Source: Shimia marina
GTDB taxonomy: Bacteria; Pseudomonadota; Alphaproteobacteria; Rhodobacterales; Rhodobacteraceae
Direction of reading: 5' to 3'
Assembly (NCBI RefSeq): GCF_001458175.1
Contig: NZ_CYPW01000004.1
Span: 60,593 to 124,592 of the forward strand
Length of the DNA stretch: 64,000 nt
The position numbers and the translations under genes are program-made. The notes under the pieces were generated by a model. It ran no database searches. It saw only the letters and a list, made by a program, of their open reading frames with translations, and had not been told where the DNA came from. Of the stretch, positions 9,094 to 17,463 are shown piece after piece; within the stretch, counting starts at the first letter, position 1, and each line of letters begins with the position of its first letter.

Positions 9094-9591
9094 ATGTTCC
9101 ACGTTAAAAAGATTGCCGCCGCCGCAATCCTCGCCATTGGATTGCCGTCGCTGGTGCATGCGGCTGATGTGCTGTTGACCGTTTCTGGTGAGGTCGGGCC
9201 TTCAGAGCAGGGCGATGCTTGGGTCTTCACTATGGACGAATTGCGTGCCTTGCCGACAGCGTCATTTGAAACAGAGACGATCTGGACTGACGGCGTCCAA
9301 GTGTTTGAGGGTGTTGCGTTGAATGTCTTGTTGGATCACGTAGATGCGGAAAGTGGCACCATTCGTGCGACTGCGGCCAATGATTATGCCATCACCATTC
9401 CCTTTTCGGATGCGGTTTCAGGAGGACCGATTGTGGCCTATCTGCGCAACGGGCAGGAAATGTCGCTGCGTGATAAGGGCCCTTTGTGGATCGTTTACCC
9501 ATTTGATGATAACGAAACATACAAGTCTGAAGAGTATTATTCTCGGAGTATATGGCAACTGAACCGTATTGAGGTTGTTGCAGGTGAGTGA
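9094..9591 (+). CDS. Periplasmic SUOX-fold (oxidoreductase molybdopterin-binding domain) protein
   Basis: This 165-residue protein has a clear signal peptide ending in VHAAD (about residues 1-22). The rest resembles the molybdopterin-binding core of sulfite oxidase/YedY proteins: a beta-rich fold with LRALPTASFET, VFEGVALNVLLDHV and the C-terminal RSIWQLNRIEV strand. It contains no cysteine, so the molybdenum-ligating thiolate of true enzymes is absent. The start is ATG 9094, with AAAGGAG nine bases upstream; a TTG at 9073 would place the signal peptide internally. Only 36 bases separate it from the hybrid kinase gene, suggesting that it senses or binds something in the periplasm for that kinase. 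Catalysis is unlikely. Confidence 0.75.
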   Translation: MFHVKKIAAAAILAIGLPSLVHAADVLLTVSGEVGPSEQGDAWVFTMDELRALPTASFETETIWTDGVQVFEGVALNVLLDHVDAESGTIRATAANDYAITIPFSDAVSGGPIVAYLRNGQEMSLRDKGPLWIVYPFDDNETYKSEEYYSRSIWQLNRIEVVAGE

Positions 9592-9627
9592 TTTGAGGTT
9601 GGTATAAGACAAGTAGGCAAACCGATT

Positions 9628-12135
9628 ATGATTGGCCGTTGGCCCTTCGTCCTGTTTGCGGGCCTATTGGTGGCAAGTCTATTTGCCATCGGTGGGTTGG
9701 GGCGCACGGTTTTTGCAGACTTGCGGGCGCTTTCCACCGCCCAAAATGACGATATCAGCTGGACGATGTCCCAGCTGGAAGTGGAACTGTTGCGTCTGCA
9801 AAATGCAACGCAACAGGCCCAATTGCAGGAGGGCGGCGATCTTGCCATCGTTAGAAAACGCTTTGATATCTTCTATAGCCGCATCACGACATTCCGTGAG
9901 GCGGCGTTTTTTCAGTCTTTTGAACCGAGCCCAAAGACGCGCGCGCAACTTGCGCAGGTTGTGACTTTTCTGGAAGATACAGCGGTTCTGATCGACTCCG
10001 ATGATGCAACGTTGATGGCAAAGCTTGATGTCCTGCATGTGTCGATCAAAGAGATCGCACCAGCTGTGCGCGGTTTGGCTCTGGCTGGGGTTGGTATCTT
10101 TACAACGCAGGAGGCAGAGCGCCGAGAGGCGTTGTCATCCACGCTTTCAGCCTCTGCGATCGGGTTGATATGCTTGATTGTGCTATTGTTCTTTGCGGTT
10201 GGCATTCTGGTGGCGCTTTTTCGGCAGGGGCAGCGTTTCGGTCATGTCAGCGAAATCGCGCGCGCCCGATTTGAATCTGCTATTGCTTCCTCGTTGGATG
10301 CCGTACTTGTTGTGGATGTGAACGGCCATATCATTGAGTTTAACGGCGCGGCCGAGACCGTGTTTGGCTACAGGCGTGAGGAAGCGCTGGGCGCCGATAT
10401 GGTGGAACTCGTTATTCCTCATAATATGCGTAAGGCGCATCGCGCAGGCATGAGACGGTTTCTGAGGACTGGGAATGCAAAAGTTCTTGGGGCAGGCCGT
10501 ATTCGCTTGGAAGGGCTGCGAAAATCGGGGGAGGTGTTCCCGGTTGAACTTTCAATTGCGATTTCAGAGGCGAGCGGAGAGAAAGTCTTCGTATCTTATC
10601 TGCGCGATATCACCAGCGAATTGCAGGCGGAAGAAGAATTGCAAAACGCCCTTTTGAAGGCGCAGGAGGGGGAAAAGGCCAAATCTGATCTTCTCATGGT
10701 GATGAGCCATGAAATGCGCACGCCGCTCAATGGCATTCTGGGCTCTTTGGAAATGATCGATCAGGCTGGTTTGAGTAACAAGCAGCGACATCACCTAAAT
10801 TCTATTGCGGTATCCGGGGAGTTACTCCTGTCACATGTCAACGATGTGTTGGATCTGTCACGTGCCAGCGCCCAAAATGGCGATACACATGACAGCATTT
10901 TTGACCTTGGGGCTTTGGTCAACAATATATGTGATAGTCTTCGTGCGCATGCAAAGGCCCGCGGGAACGATCTGATTGTCGAGGTTTTAACGCCGGACCT
11001 CGGATATGTTTCTGGCAATCAGGCAGCCTTACAGAGATGTCTGATAAATCTCGTTGGCAATGCAATCAAATTCACAGAGGACGGCGCCGTTATTGTGGAA
11101 GCCGAGCGTTTGGCCTCTGAGGAAATGGTTGAGATCAGGGTGGCGGACACCGGCGTGGGCATTGCCCAAGAGGATTTGGATCGTATCTTTGAAGAATTCG
11201 TCACGGTGGATACGGCCTATGATCGCGAGAATGCAGGGACGGGTCTCGGGCTCGCGATCACCAAGGGCTTGGTGCAGGAGATGGGCGGGGATATTTTCGC
11301 CGACAGCGAGCTGGAGGAAGGAAGCCTGTTTACCATTCGTGTGCCCATGCCCGTTGTCCAAAAACAACGTGTAATGACCCCGCGCAATACCGAACAGACC
11401 CTTCCGGACTTGCCTGACGGGATCAGCTGTTTGGTGGTGGATGACAATCAGATCAACAGAGATATCCTGACGGCCATTCTGGAAGATCTGGGTGTTGCTG
11501 TGGACGAAGCCAGCGGTGGCTTTGAGGCTATTGCGCTTGCTGAAACCAAGGGTTTTGATTTGTTGTTGCTCGATATCAGCATGCCGGAAATAGATGGTAT
11601 CGAGACATTGGCGCGGATCAGAGCGGGGGGCGGAGCGTCTTGCGCGACGCCGGCCATAGCAGTGACTGCCCATGCTGCGGCGCGGGACCATGAGAATATT
11701 CTTCAAGCCGATTTTCACAGCATACTTGTAAAGCCGCTCAGCAAGGCCGGGGTGCATCAGCGTTTGGCTGTGCTCTTTGACCTCATGGATGATACGCAGG
11801 GGGCTGAGAACGAGCAAAGCGATATGCCAGAGTTCTTGCAAAGGTTTGGGGTTGCGCGTTTTGAGGCCGCTTTGGAAGAGGCCCTGGAGGAAACCGAGTC
11901 TTTTGTTGACGCGCTTGTGGTGGCTGAAGGTTTGACCGAGGGGTTACGTGAGGAGGCGCATCGGCTTTCCGGTTCTGCGGCGATCCTTGGGCAGCAGGCG
12001 CTGTGGCGCGCGCTGCAAGACATTCAAAATGTAGCGCAGACAGACTGGTCAGATGCGCGCAGCACTTTGCTTGAGACGGTCAGAACAGAGCTCAGGCATG
12101 CGCGGTCTTCCTGGATCGCGTCAGAAGAGGCCTAG
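9628..12135 (+). CDS. Hybrid sensor histidine kinase (PAS-HisKA-HATPase-REC-Hpt)
   Basis: This 835-residue inner-membrane kinase has membrane segments near 7-27 and 172-197 enclosing a helical periplasmic sensor of about 145 residues. Next come a PAS domain (about 220-335), HisKA with phosphorylated H361 in MSHEMRTPLNG, an ATPase domain (G boxes VADTGVGIA and GTGLGLAI), a receiver with D649 in LLLDISMPE, and a C-terminal Hpt-like domain with H778 in AHRLSGSAAILG. All parts of a phosphorelay are therefore in one protein, and the final acceptor is probably the divergent LuxR-type regulator. The upstream SUOX-fold gene is in the same operon and may be its periplasmic input. It ends six bases from the convergent gnd gene. 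Confidence 0.93.
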   Translation: MIGRWPFVLFAGLLVASLFAIGGLGRTVFADLRALSTAQNDDISWTMSQLEVELLRLQNATQQAQLQEGGDLAIVRKRFDIFYSRITTFREAAFFQSFEPSPKTRAQLAQVVTFLEDTAVLIDSDDATLMAKLDVLHVSIKEIAPAVRGLALAGVGIFTTQEAERREALSSTLSASAIGLICLIVLLFFAVGILVALFRQGQRFGHVSEIARARFESAIASSLDAVLVVDVNGHIIEFNGAAETVFGYRREEALGADMVELVIPHNMRKAHRAGMRRFLRTGNAKVLGAGRIRLEGLRKSGEVFPVELSIAISEASGEKVFVSYLRDITSELQAEEELQNALLKAQEGEKAKSDLLMVMSHEMRTPLNGILGSLEMIDQAGLSNKQRHHLNSIAVSGELLLSHVNDVLDLSRASAQNGDTHDSIFDLGALVNNICDSLRAHAKARGNDLIVEVLTPDLGYVSGNQAALQRCLINLVGNAIKFTEDGAVIVEAERLASEEMVEIRVADTGVGIAQEDLDRIFEEFVTVDTAYDRENAGTGLGLAITKGLVQEMGGDIFADSELEEGSLFTIRVPMPVVQKQRVMTPRNTEQTLPDLPDGISCLVVDDNQINRDILTAILEDLGVAVDEASGGFEAIALAETKGFDLLLLDISMPEIDGIETLARIRAGGGASCATPAIAVTAHAAARDHENILQADFHSILVKPLSKAGVHQRLAVLFDLMDDTQGAENEQSDMPEFLQRFGVARFEAALEEALEETESFVDALVVAEGLTEGLREEAHRLSGSAAILGQQALWRALQDIQNVAQTDWSDARSTLLETVRTELRHARSSWIASEEA

Positions 12136-12141
12136 CTGGTT

Positions 12142-13542
12142 TTAGCTGTCCCAAGGGCCGTGATGCCCGGTGCCGCCATCCAAGCGGGCAAAACCATGAC
12201 GGCCAAAGAAATCCCTTTGTCCCTGAATAAGGTCGGCGGTGCCTCGGGCCTGTGTCATGCCGTCAAACCAAGCCAGCGCAGCTGTCATAACAGGGATAGG
12301 GTGTCCGGCCTTGATGCTTTCGGCAACCACCGTCCGGAGCGCCGGTAAGGTAGTTTCCAACAGAGGCACCATGGCAGGCGCAAAGGCCAGTATTGTGGTC
12401 GCTGGTTGGGCCTCATAGGTCTGCGCTATTTCTGTAAGCAGGCGGGAGCGAATGATGCAGCCCGCACGCCAGATTTCTGCACAGCGAGCCAATGCCAGGG
12501 ACCAGCCGAATTCCTGCGAGGCAGTTGAGAGCAAACCGAACCCCTGACTGTGGCTCAATATGCGCGCGGCCAAGATCGCCTGTTCAAGCTGCGCTGTATC
12601 CAAAGCGACCTCGCCCCGCTGGACCTCAAACAGGGCTTGGCCGGTATGGCGCGCCTCTGGATGTGCCGACCAGATACGCGCACCAACTGCAGCTTCGATT
12701 GTTGAGGCTGAGACACCAAGCTTTTGCGCTTCAATTGCCGTCCAGCGCCCTGTGCCCTTTTGGCCCGCCGTGTCCACAATCATATCGAGAATTGGTTTGT
12801 CGGTGGCTGGATCTATAGCGCGCAGAACCTCTGCGGAGATTTCCACGAGATAGCTTTGCAATCGGCCTTCGTTCCACGTGGCAAACACGTCCCCAATTTG
12901 GGGTGGCGTCATGGACATGCCGTTGCGCATAAGCCCGTAGGTTTCTGCCAGTATCTGCATGTCGGCATATTCGATACCGTTATGGACAGTCTTTACAAAA
13001 TGCCCTGCTCCATCTGGACCTACGCGATCAACGCAGGGCGCACCTTCAAAATCTGCGGCAATCGCCTCCAGCATAGGACGCAAGGTTGTCCAAACGGATT
13101 CTGTTCCGCCCACCATCATGGCCGGGCCTTTGCGAGCCCCTTCTTCACCGCCGGAGACCCCCATGCCCATGTAGCCAAGCCCTTCGGCCTCCAGTGCCTG
13201 CGCCCGGCGGCGTGTATCGTGAAAATCCGAGTTGCCCGCGTCGATCAGAACGTCGCCGGGCCGCATATGCGGCTTGGCCTGCGCGATGCTGTCATCAATG
13301 GCGGCGCCCGCAGGGATCAACATGATGATAGCGCGGGGGCCGGGCATGGCCGCTGTCATATCTGCAAGGCTACGATGCCCCGTAAACATCGGTTTTTGAG
13401 CGCCAGCATTGGCAACGAAGTGTTCTGTGTCTTCGGGCTTGTATGAGGCGACGTGCAGATGGAAGCCCTTGTCTGCGATATTCTGTGCCAGCGCGCTGCC
13501 CATTGTGCCAAGCCCGTAAAGGCCAAAGTTCGCGATTTCCAT
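12142..13542 (-). CDS. gnd: 6-phosphogluconate dehydrogenase (decarboxylating)
   Basis: At 466 residues it has the long bacterial Gnd length. It oxidises 6-phosphogluconate to ribulose-5-phosphate with NADP+ in the oxidative pentose phosphate pathway. Visible are the N-terminal dinucleotide motif GLYGLGTMGSALAQ, the family signature MGVSGGEEGARKGP, and KTVHNGIEYADMQ with the catalytic lysine. It lies downstream of gluconokinase on the same strand, so the pair converts gluconate to a pentose phosphate. AGGA sits before the ATG. It may have its own promoter in the 145-base spacer. Confidence 0.95.
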   Translation of the reverse strand: MEIANFGLYGLGTMGSALAQNIADKGFHLHVASYKPEDTEHFVANAGAQKPMFTGHRSLADMTAAMPGPRAIIMLIPAGAAIDDSIAQAKPHMRPGDVLIDAGNSDFHDTRRRAQALEAEGLGYMGMGVSGGEEGARKGPAMMVGGTESVWTTLRPMLEAIAADFEGAPCVDRVGPDGAGHFVKTVHNGIEYADMQILAETYGLMRNGMSMTPPQIGDVFATWNEGRLQSYLVEISAEVLRAIDPATDKPILDMIVDTAGQKGTGRWTAIEAQKLGVSASTIEAAVGARIWSAHPEARHTGQALFEVQRGEVALDTAQLEQAILAARILSHSQGFGLLSTASQEFGWSLALARCAEIWRAGCIIRSRLLTEIAQTYEAQPATTILAFAPAMVPLLETTLPALRTVVAESIKAGHPIPVMTAALAWFDGMTQARGTADLIQGQRDFFGRHGFARLDGGTGHHGPWDS

Positions 13543-13621
13543 GAAGCATTCCTATTTGCGAGTGCGCGCGGCGCGCGGATGATGTGCCTGGCGGTAGCGG
13601 CTTGGACCTAGCGTTGATCTT

Positions 13622-13650
13622 GTGTGACCTGCATCTGGGGCAAGTGTCAA
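13622..13650 (-). promoter_or_regulatory. Possible gnd promoter
   Basis: On the minus strand TTGACA (13650-13645) is followed after 17 bases by TCACAC (13627-13622). The -35 is perfect but the -10 is poor, so this is only a candidate. Confidence 0.25.
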
Positions 13651-13687
13651 TGCAGCGGATGTCGCAAAGAATGGCGTTGCAGCAGGG

Positions 13688-14224
13688 TCAGTTCAGATGG
13701 TGGGATCGGCTCAATAGAAAGAGCACGCGTTTCATGATGTCTTTCGGGGGCAAAGTGGCGTCAATTAAGAGGTGATCTTCGTCTTTGGTGAGCGGCTCTA
13801 GCGCTGCAAACTGACTGGATAGGAGGCTGGCGGGCATGAAGTGATCCTGCCTCTTGGCCATCCGATGCAAAATGACGTCCTTCGGGGCTGTAAGGTGCAG
13901 AAAGGTCGTTTGCGGATTGTTGGTTTTTAGGAGGTCGCGATATTGACGTTTCAGGGCGGAGCAGGTCGCGACCAAATCTTTGTCCGGGTGGTGGTGATGG
14001 TGCTCTGATATGGCACTCCGAAGAGCCTGTAGCCAGGGAATGCGCATCTCATCGGTCAGCGGTAGACCTTGCGCCATTCTGTCGATGTTGGATTTAGGAT
14101 GTAGGTCGTCTGCCTCAAGATATTGAGCCTTCAGCGCTCGTGCGAGTGCCTGTGCGAGTGTGCTTTTGCCAACACCACTCACGCCCATGACGATGAATGT
14201 CTGCCCCTTGGAGGCGGCTGCCAT
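13688..14224 (-). CDS. gntK: Gluconokinase
   Basis: This 178-residue cytosolic kinase phosphorylates gluconate to 6-phosphogluconate. The Walker A loop GVSGVGKST lies at 14-22, [17 protein letters not shown] follows at about 37-53, and the [14 protein letters not shown] stretch typical of GntK is present. The ATG at 14224 is chosen because GAGGGA lies nine bases upstream and it gives the usual family length; upstream in-frame starts add a non-homologous HDHD-rich leader. It is followed on the same strand by gnd. The 5' region runs head-to-head with the leader of the S10 operon. Confidence 0.93.
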   Translation of the reverse strand: MAAASKGQTFIVMGVSGVGKSTLAQALARALKAQYLEADDLHPKSNIDRMAQGLPLTDEMRIPWLQALRSAISEHHHHHPDKDLVATCSALKRQYRDLLKTNNPQTTFLHLTAPKDVILHRMAKRQDHFMPASLLSSQFAALEPLTKDEDHLLIDATLPPKDIMKRVLFLLSRSHHLN

Positions 14225-14373
14225 TTCTAACATTCCCTCTATATGCTTCTGCTGATCATGGTCGTGTCCGTGCGGCGAAAGAGCAACTGCCAATGTGCAG
14301 TTATATCTCGTCCTCGAGGCACGCCCTTGACCCGAGGCGCGCGGACGGACGGAGAGCTTTTGCAGGATACCCC

Positions 14374-14402
14374 TTGCCAGACATGCAAATCAGCTGTAGA
14401 GG
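14374..14402 (+). promoter_or_regulatory. Candidate promoter of the S10 operon
   Basis: TTGCCA (14374-14379) and TAGAGG (14397-14402) are 17 bases apart, about 120 bases before rpsJ and just before the leader hairpin. The -10 is weak, but spacing and position fit a ribosomal operon promoter. Confidence 0.35.
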
Positions 14403-14427
14403 GCGCGGGTTCCTTACTGGAATCTTG

Positions 14428-14450
14428 AGGCGGGGTGATTCCCGCCTTTT
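14428..14450 (+). terminator. Attenuator-like hairpin in the rpsJ leader
   Basis: The stem AGGCGGG / CCCGCCT with a six-base loop is followed by TTT, about 70 bases before rpsJ. It has the form of a weak intrinsic terminator. In E. coli the S10 leader is an L4-controlled attenuator; whether this one acts that way is inference. Confidence 0.45.
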
Positions 14451-14520
14451 GGGTTCGATGAGGGTTTGCGGTGGTCGCGGATCCTCCTCTCAACTCCAAC
14501 GCCTAAAAAAGGCTGACGAA

Positions 14521-14829
14521 ATGCAAAGTCAAAACATTCGCATTCGGCTGAAGGCTTTTGATTACCGTGTGCTGGACGCAAGCACTCAGGAAATCGTGAA
14601 CACTGCAAAGCGCACCGGCGCGCAGGTTCGTGGCCCGATCCCGCTTCCCAACAAGATTGAGAAGTTCACCGTTCTGCGTGGTCCACACGTAGACAAGAAA
14701 TCCCGCGATCAGTTCGAGATCCGTACGCACAAGCGTCTTCTCGACATCGTTGATCCGACCCCGCAGACCGTAGACGCGCTGATGAAGCTCGATCTGGCGG
14801 CCGGCGTGGACGTGCAGATCTCTGTTTAA
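14521..14829 (+). CDS. rpsJ: 30S ribosomal protein S10
   Basis: This 102-residue protein shows the S10 phrases [14 protein letters not shown] and [14 protein letters not shown], with [12 protein letters not shown] near the C-terminus. It is part of the 30S head and also acts in antitermination as NusE. The ATG at 14521 gives the standard family N-terminus; the reading frame is open upstream, but the extension has no homology. It is the first gene of the S10 block and is followed after 12 bases by rplC. Confidence 0.98.
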   Translation: MQSQNIRIRLKAFDYRVLDASTQEIVNTAKRTGAQVRGPIPLPNKIEKFTVLRGPHVDKKSRDQFEIRTHKRLLDIVDPTPQTVDALMKLDLAAGVDVQISV

Positions 14830-14841
14830 GGAGAACATCTG

Positions 14842-15567
14842 ATGCGTTCCGGTATTATCGCAAAGAAAGTGGGCATGACCCGCTTGTTCATGGAAGACGG
14901 CAAGCAGATCCCTGTGACCGTTCTTTCGCTCGACGGCCTGCAGGTTGTTGCTCAGCGCACCGAAGAGAAAGACGGCTACACCGCCGTTCAGCTCGGCGCT
15001 GGCACTGCAAAAGCCAAGCGTACCTCCAAAGCCATGCGTGGCCACTTCGCAGCAGCGAAAGTGGAGCCAAAGCGCAAGATGGTTGAGTTCCGCGTTCCAG
15101 CAGACGGCCTGATCGAAGTGGGCGCGGAAATCTCCGCAGAGCACTTCCTTGAAGGTCAGAAAGTGGACGTTGCGGGCACCTCCATCGGTAAAGGTTTTGC
15201 CGGTGCGATGAAGCGCCACAACTTTGGTGGTCTGCGCGCTACTCACGGTGTTTCCATCAGCCACCGTTCCCACGGTTCCACCGGTCAGTGTCAAGACCCG
15301 GGCCGCGTGTTCAAGGGCAAGAAGATGGCTGGTCACATGGGTGCGGTTCGCGTAACCACCCAAAACCTCGAAGTCGTGAAAACCGACGCCGAGCGTGGTC
15401 TGCTCTTCATCAAAGGTGCCGTTCCTGGCTCCAAAGGTGGTTGGGTTTCCGTTAAGGACGCCGTGAAGAAAAAAGCACCTGAAGGTCTGCCTTTCCCGGC
15501 AGCCGTGAAAGCAGCAGCGACCGAAGCTCCGGCTGAAGAAGCACCTGCGGAAGGCGGTGAAGCATGA
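14842..15567 (+). CDS. rplC: 50S ribosomal protein L3
   Basis: This 241-residue protein binds 23S rRNA early in assembly near the peptidyl transferase centre. It begins [16 protein letters not shown] and contains the conserved [16 protein letters not shown] region. The tail is longer than in E. coli (209 residues) and ends in an alanine/glutamate-rich stretch ([14 protein letters not shown]), common in alphaproteobacteria. AAGGAGA lies before the ATG. The 3' end overlaps rplD by four bases (ATGA). Confidence 0.98.
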   Translation: MRSGIIAKKVGMTRLFMEDGKQIPVTVLSLDGLQVVAQRTEEKDGYTAVQLGAGTAKAKRTSKAMRGHFAAAKVEPKRKMVEFRVPADGLIEVGAEISAEHFLEGQKVDVAGTSIGKGFAGAMKRHNFGGLRATHGVSISHRSHGSTGQCQDPGRVFKGKKMAGHMGAVRVTTQNLEVVKTDAERGLLFIKGAVPGSKGGWVSVKDAVKKKAPEGLPFPAAVKAAATEAPAEEAPAEGGEA

Positions 15568-16181
15568 AACTTGACGTGATCAAACTCGACGGCTCCAAGG
15601 CCGGTTCTGTTGAACTGTCCGAAGACCTGTTCGGTCAAGAGCCACGTGCGGACATCCTGCACCGTGTGGTTCGTTGGCAGCGCAACAACGCGCAGGCCGG
15701 CACTCACAAGGTGAAGACCCGTTCCGAGACTTCTTATTCCACTAAAAAGATCTATCGCCAAAAAGGCACCGGCGGCGCACGCCACGGTGACCGTAACGCG
15801 CCGATCTTCCGCGGTGGTGGTATCTACAAAGGTCCAGTTGTGCGTAGCCACGGCCACGACCTGCCGAAGAAGTTCCGCAAGCTCGGCCTGAAGCACGCCC
15901 TGTCCGCGAAAGCGAAAGCAGGCGAGCTGGTTGTGATCGAAGATGCAGCGTCTGAAGGCAAGACTGCCGCTCTGGCCAAGCAGGTGAAAAACCTGGGCTG
16001 GAAACGTGCTCTGGTCATCGATGGTACGTCCGTGAACGAAGGCTTCCTGAAAGCATCGCGCAACATCGAAGGTCTGGATATCCTGCCGACCATGGGCGCG
16101 AACGTTTATGACATCCTCAAGCGTGACACTCTGGTGATCACCAAAGCGGGGATCGAAGCACTGGAGGCTCGTCTGAAATGA
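15564..16181 (+). CDS. rplD: 50S ribosomal protein L4
   Basis: L4, 205 residues, lines the exit tunnel. The conserved loop with [26 protein letters not shown] is present, as is the globular part ending in [15 protein letters not shown]. In E. coli free L4 represses its own operon at the S10 leader. It overlaps rplC and rplW by four bases each, so the three genes are translationally coupled. Confidence 0.98.
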   Translation: MKLDVIKLDGSKAGSVELSEDLFGQEPRADILHRVVRWQRNNAQAGTHKVKTRSETSYSTKKIYRQKGTGGARHGDRNAPIFRGGGIYKGPVVRSHGHDLPKKFRKLGLKHALSAKAKAGELVVIEDAASEGKTAALAKQVKNLGWKRALVIDGTSVNEGFLKASRNIEGLDILPTMGANVYDILKRDTLVITKAGIEALEARLK

Positions 16182-16474
16182 GCGCGAAGGCAGAACACTA
16201 CGATGTGATCCGCAAGCCGGTCATCACCGAGAAATCCACAATGGCGTCCGAAAACGGTGCAGTGGTTTTTGAAGTGGCGATCGACAGCAACAAACCACAG
16301 ATCAAAGAAGCTGTTGAAGCTCTCTTTGGTGTGAAGGTCAAAGCGGTCAACACCACCATCACCAAGGGTAAAGTCAAACGTTTCCGCGGCCAGCTTGGCA
16401 AGCGTAAAGACGTGAAAAAGGCTTATGTGACCCTTGAAGAAGGCAACACGATCGACGTGTCCACCGGACTGTAA
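16178..16474 (+). CDS. rplW: 50S ribosomal protein L23
   Basis: L23, 98 residues, sits at the tunnel exit and docks trigger factor and SRP. It shows the typical start [14 protein letters not shown] and the basic loop [22 protein letters not shown]. It is the last gene of the first S10 sub-block: a hairpin terminator and two unrelated genes separate it from rplB, which follows it directly in E. coli. Confidence 0.97.
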   Translation: MSAKAEHYDVIRKPVITEKSTMASENGAVVFEVAIDSNKPQIKEAVEALFGVKVKAVNTTITKGKVKRFRGQLGKRKDVKKAYVTLEEGNTIDVSTGL

Positions 16475-16493
16475 GATCTTGCCTAAAAAATTG

Positions 16494-16528
16494 GAGCTGT
16501 CCGGGAAATCGGGCAGCTCATTTTCTTT
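16494..16528 (+). terminator. Terminator after rplW
   Basis: The inverted repeat GAGCTGTCC / GGGCAGCTC (16494-16519) is followed by ATTTTCTTT, 20 bases after the rplW stop. It suggests that the S10 transcript ends here and that rplB needs its own promoter. Confidence 0.65.
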
Positions 16529-16598
16529 ATGTATTGCGCATTTTTAAGCTCACACTAGTTTTGTGTTGGCAAAGAATTTTTAATGGCAGGGCAAGCGC

Positions 16599-17273
16599 GT
16601 GTATTCTCACACCATTGCGTTTCGCGACGACGAGACTCTCCGTACCGGAAAACAACGCACTCTGATGATCTACGGGGTTAACCGTGGTGGTACCACAGCT
16701 GTTGCAGGTGGTATCCGCCGTATGGGCGTCTTTCTGGGTGATGATATGGAGGGCAACCTCGAAGATAAGTGTTTTCGGTTCAAACATGGGCTCGATGCTA
16801 TTCGTGGCACAGTCGCGCAGCGCAACGCGGACTATGATGTATGGGGGTGGAAGCACCCTCATCCTCATCAGTACATCGATGATATTTTGCCCGAGCTGCG
16901 CAATCCTCGTTTGATCCTCGTGACGCGTGACATGACGGCCAATACTTTAGGCGTTTCATCTTGGGATCAAGAGGCGCTTGGTAAGGGTGTGGGGCTATAT
17001 ATGGGGCAAACCCGCAAGAATGTAGATCTTATGTGGAATGCGAAATGTCCTGTGATGCTGGTCAGCTATGAGAAGTTGGTTCTTAAACCCGAGGCGGTCT
17101 TGAAAGAGCTTGCGCATTTTTGTGGGTTGAACCCGAAGAAGGCGCTCGTTTCGCATGCTGCTGAATTTATCAAGCCCGGAGCCTATCAGCCCGAAGAGGC
17201 GAAAGCGCTGACGTTTTCCGAGTATTGCCGTCACCGTGGTAGCCTTATCAAGCGCCGATTTTTTAAGCGCTAA
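16599..17273 (+). CDS. Sulfotransferase-like P-loop protein
   Basis: This 224-residue cytosolic protein has an N-terminal phosphosulfate-type loop (MIYGVNRGGTTAVAG at about 24-38) and a second motif LILVTRDMTANTLG (about 106-119) where sulfotransferases bind the 3'-phosphate of PAPS. The middle and C-terminal parts (MLVSYEKLVLKPEAVLKELAHFCGL) match the end of sulfotransferase domains. The start is a GTG with AGGG eight bases upstream. It sits between rplW and rplB, apart from any sulfation pathway, so the substrate is unknown. A glycan or lipid acceptor would be usual for the family. A neighbouring Hint-domain protein gives no functional hint. Confidence 0.65.
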   Translation: MYSHTIAFRDDETLRTGKQRTLMIYGVNRGGTTAVAGGIRRMGVFLGDDMEGNLEDKCFRFKHGLDAIRGTVAQRNADYDVWGWKHPHPHQYIDDILPELRNPRLILVTRDMTANTLGVSSWDQEALGKGVGLYMGQTRKNVDLMWNAKCPVMLVSYEKLVLKPEAVLKELAHFCGLNPKKALVSHAAEFIKPGAYQPEEAKALTFSEYCRHRGSLIKRRFFKR

Positions 17274-17463
17274 CTCTCTGGGAAACAAACCTTCCCGTTG
17301 GGAGGCCTCGGTTTTGAATTTCGCTTCGCTTGCAGCTGTTGTGCGATAGAGAGCGTATTCAGCGAATTGTTGCTCAATGCCTAACAAATGACATGGTTTC
17401 CGCATGGTCTGTCCACAGACCGCGGATTACATGGGGAGGCTTAGGTAAAGAATCGAGCGCAGA

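Noticed and set aside
14197..14520. N-terminally extended version of rpsJ
   Set aside because: The frame is open upstream, but the family N-terminus is at 14521, and the upstream part overlaps the leader and the start region of gntK.
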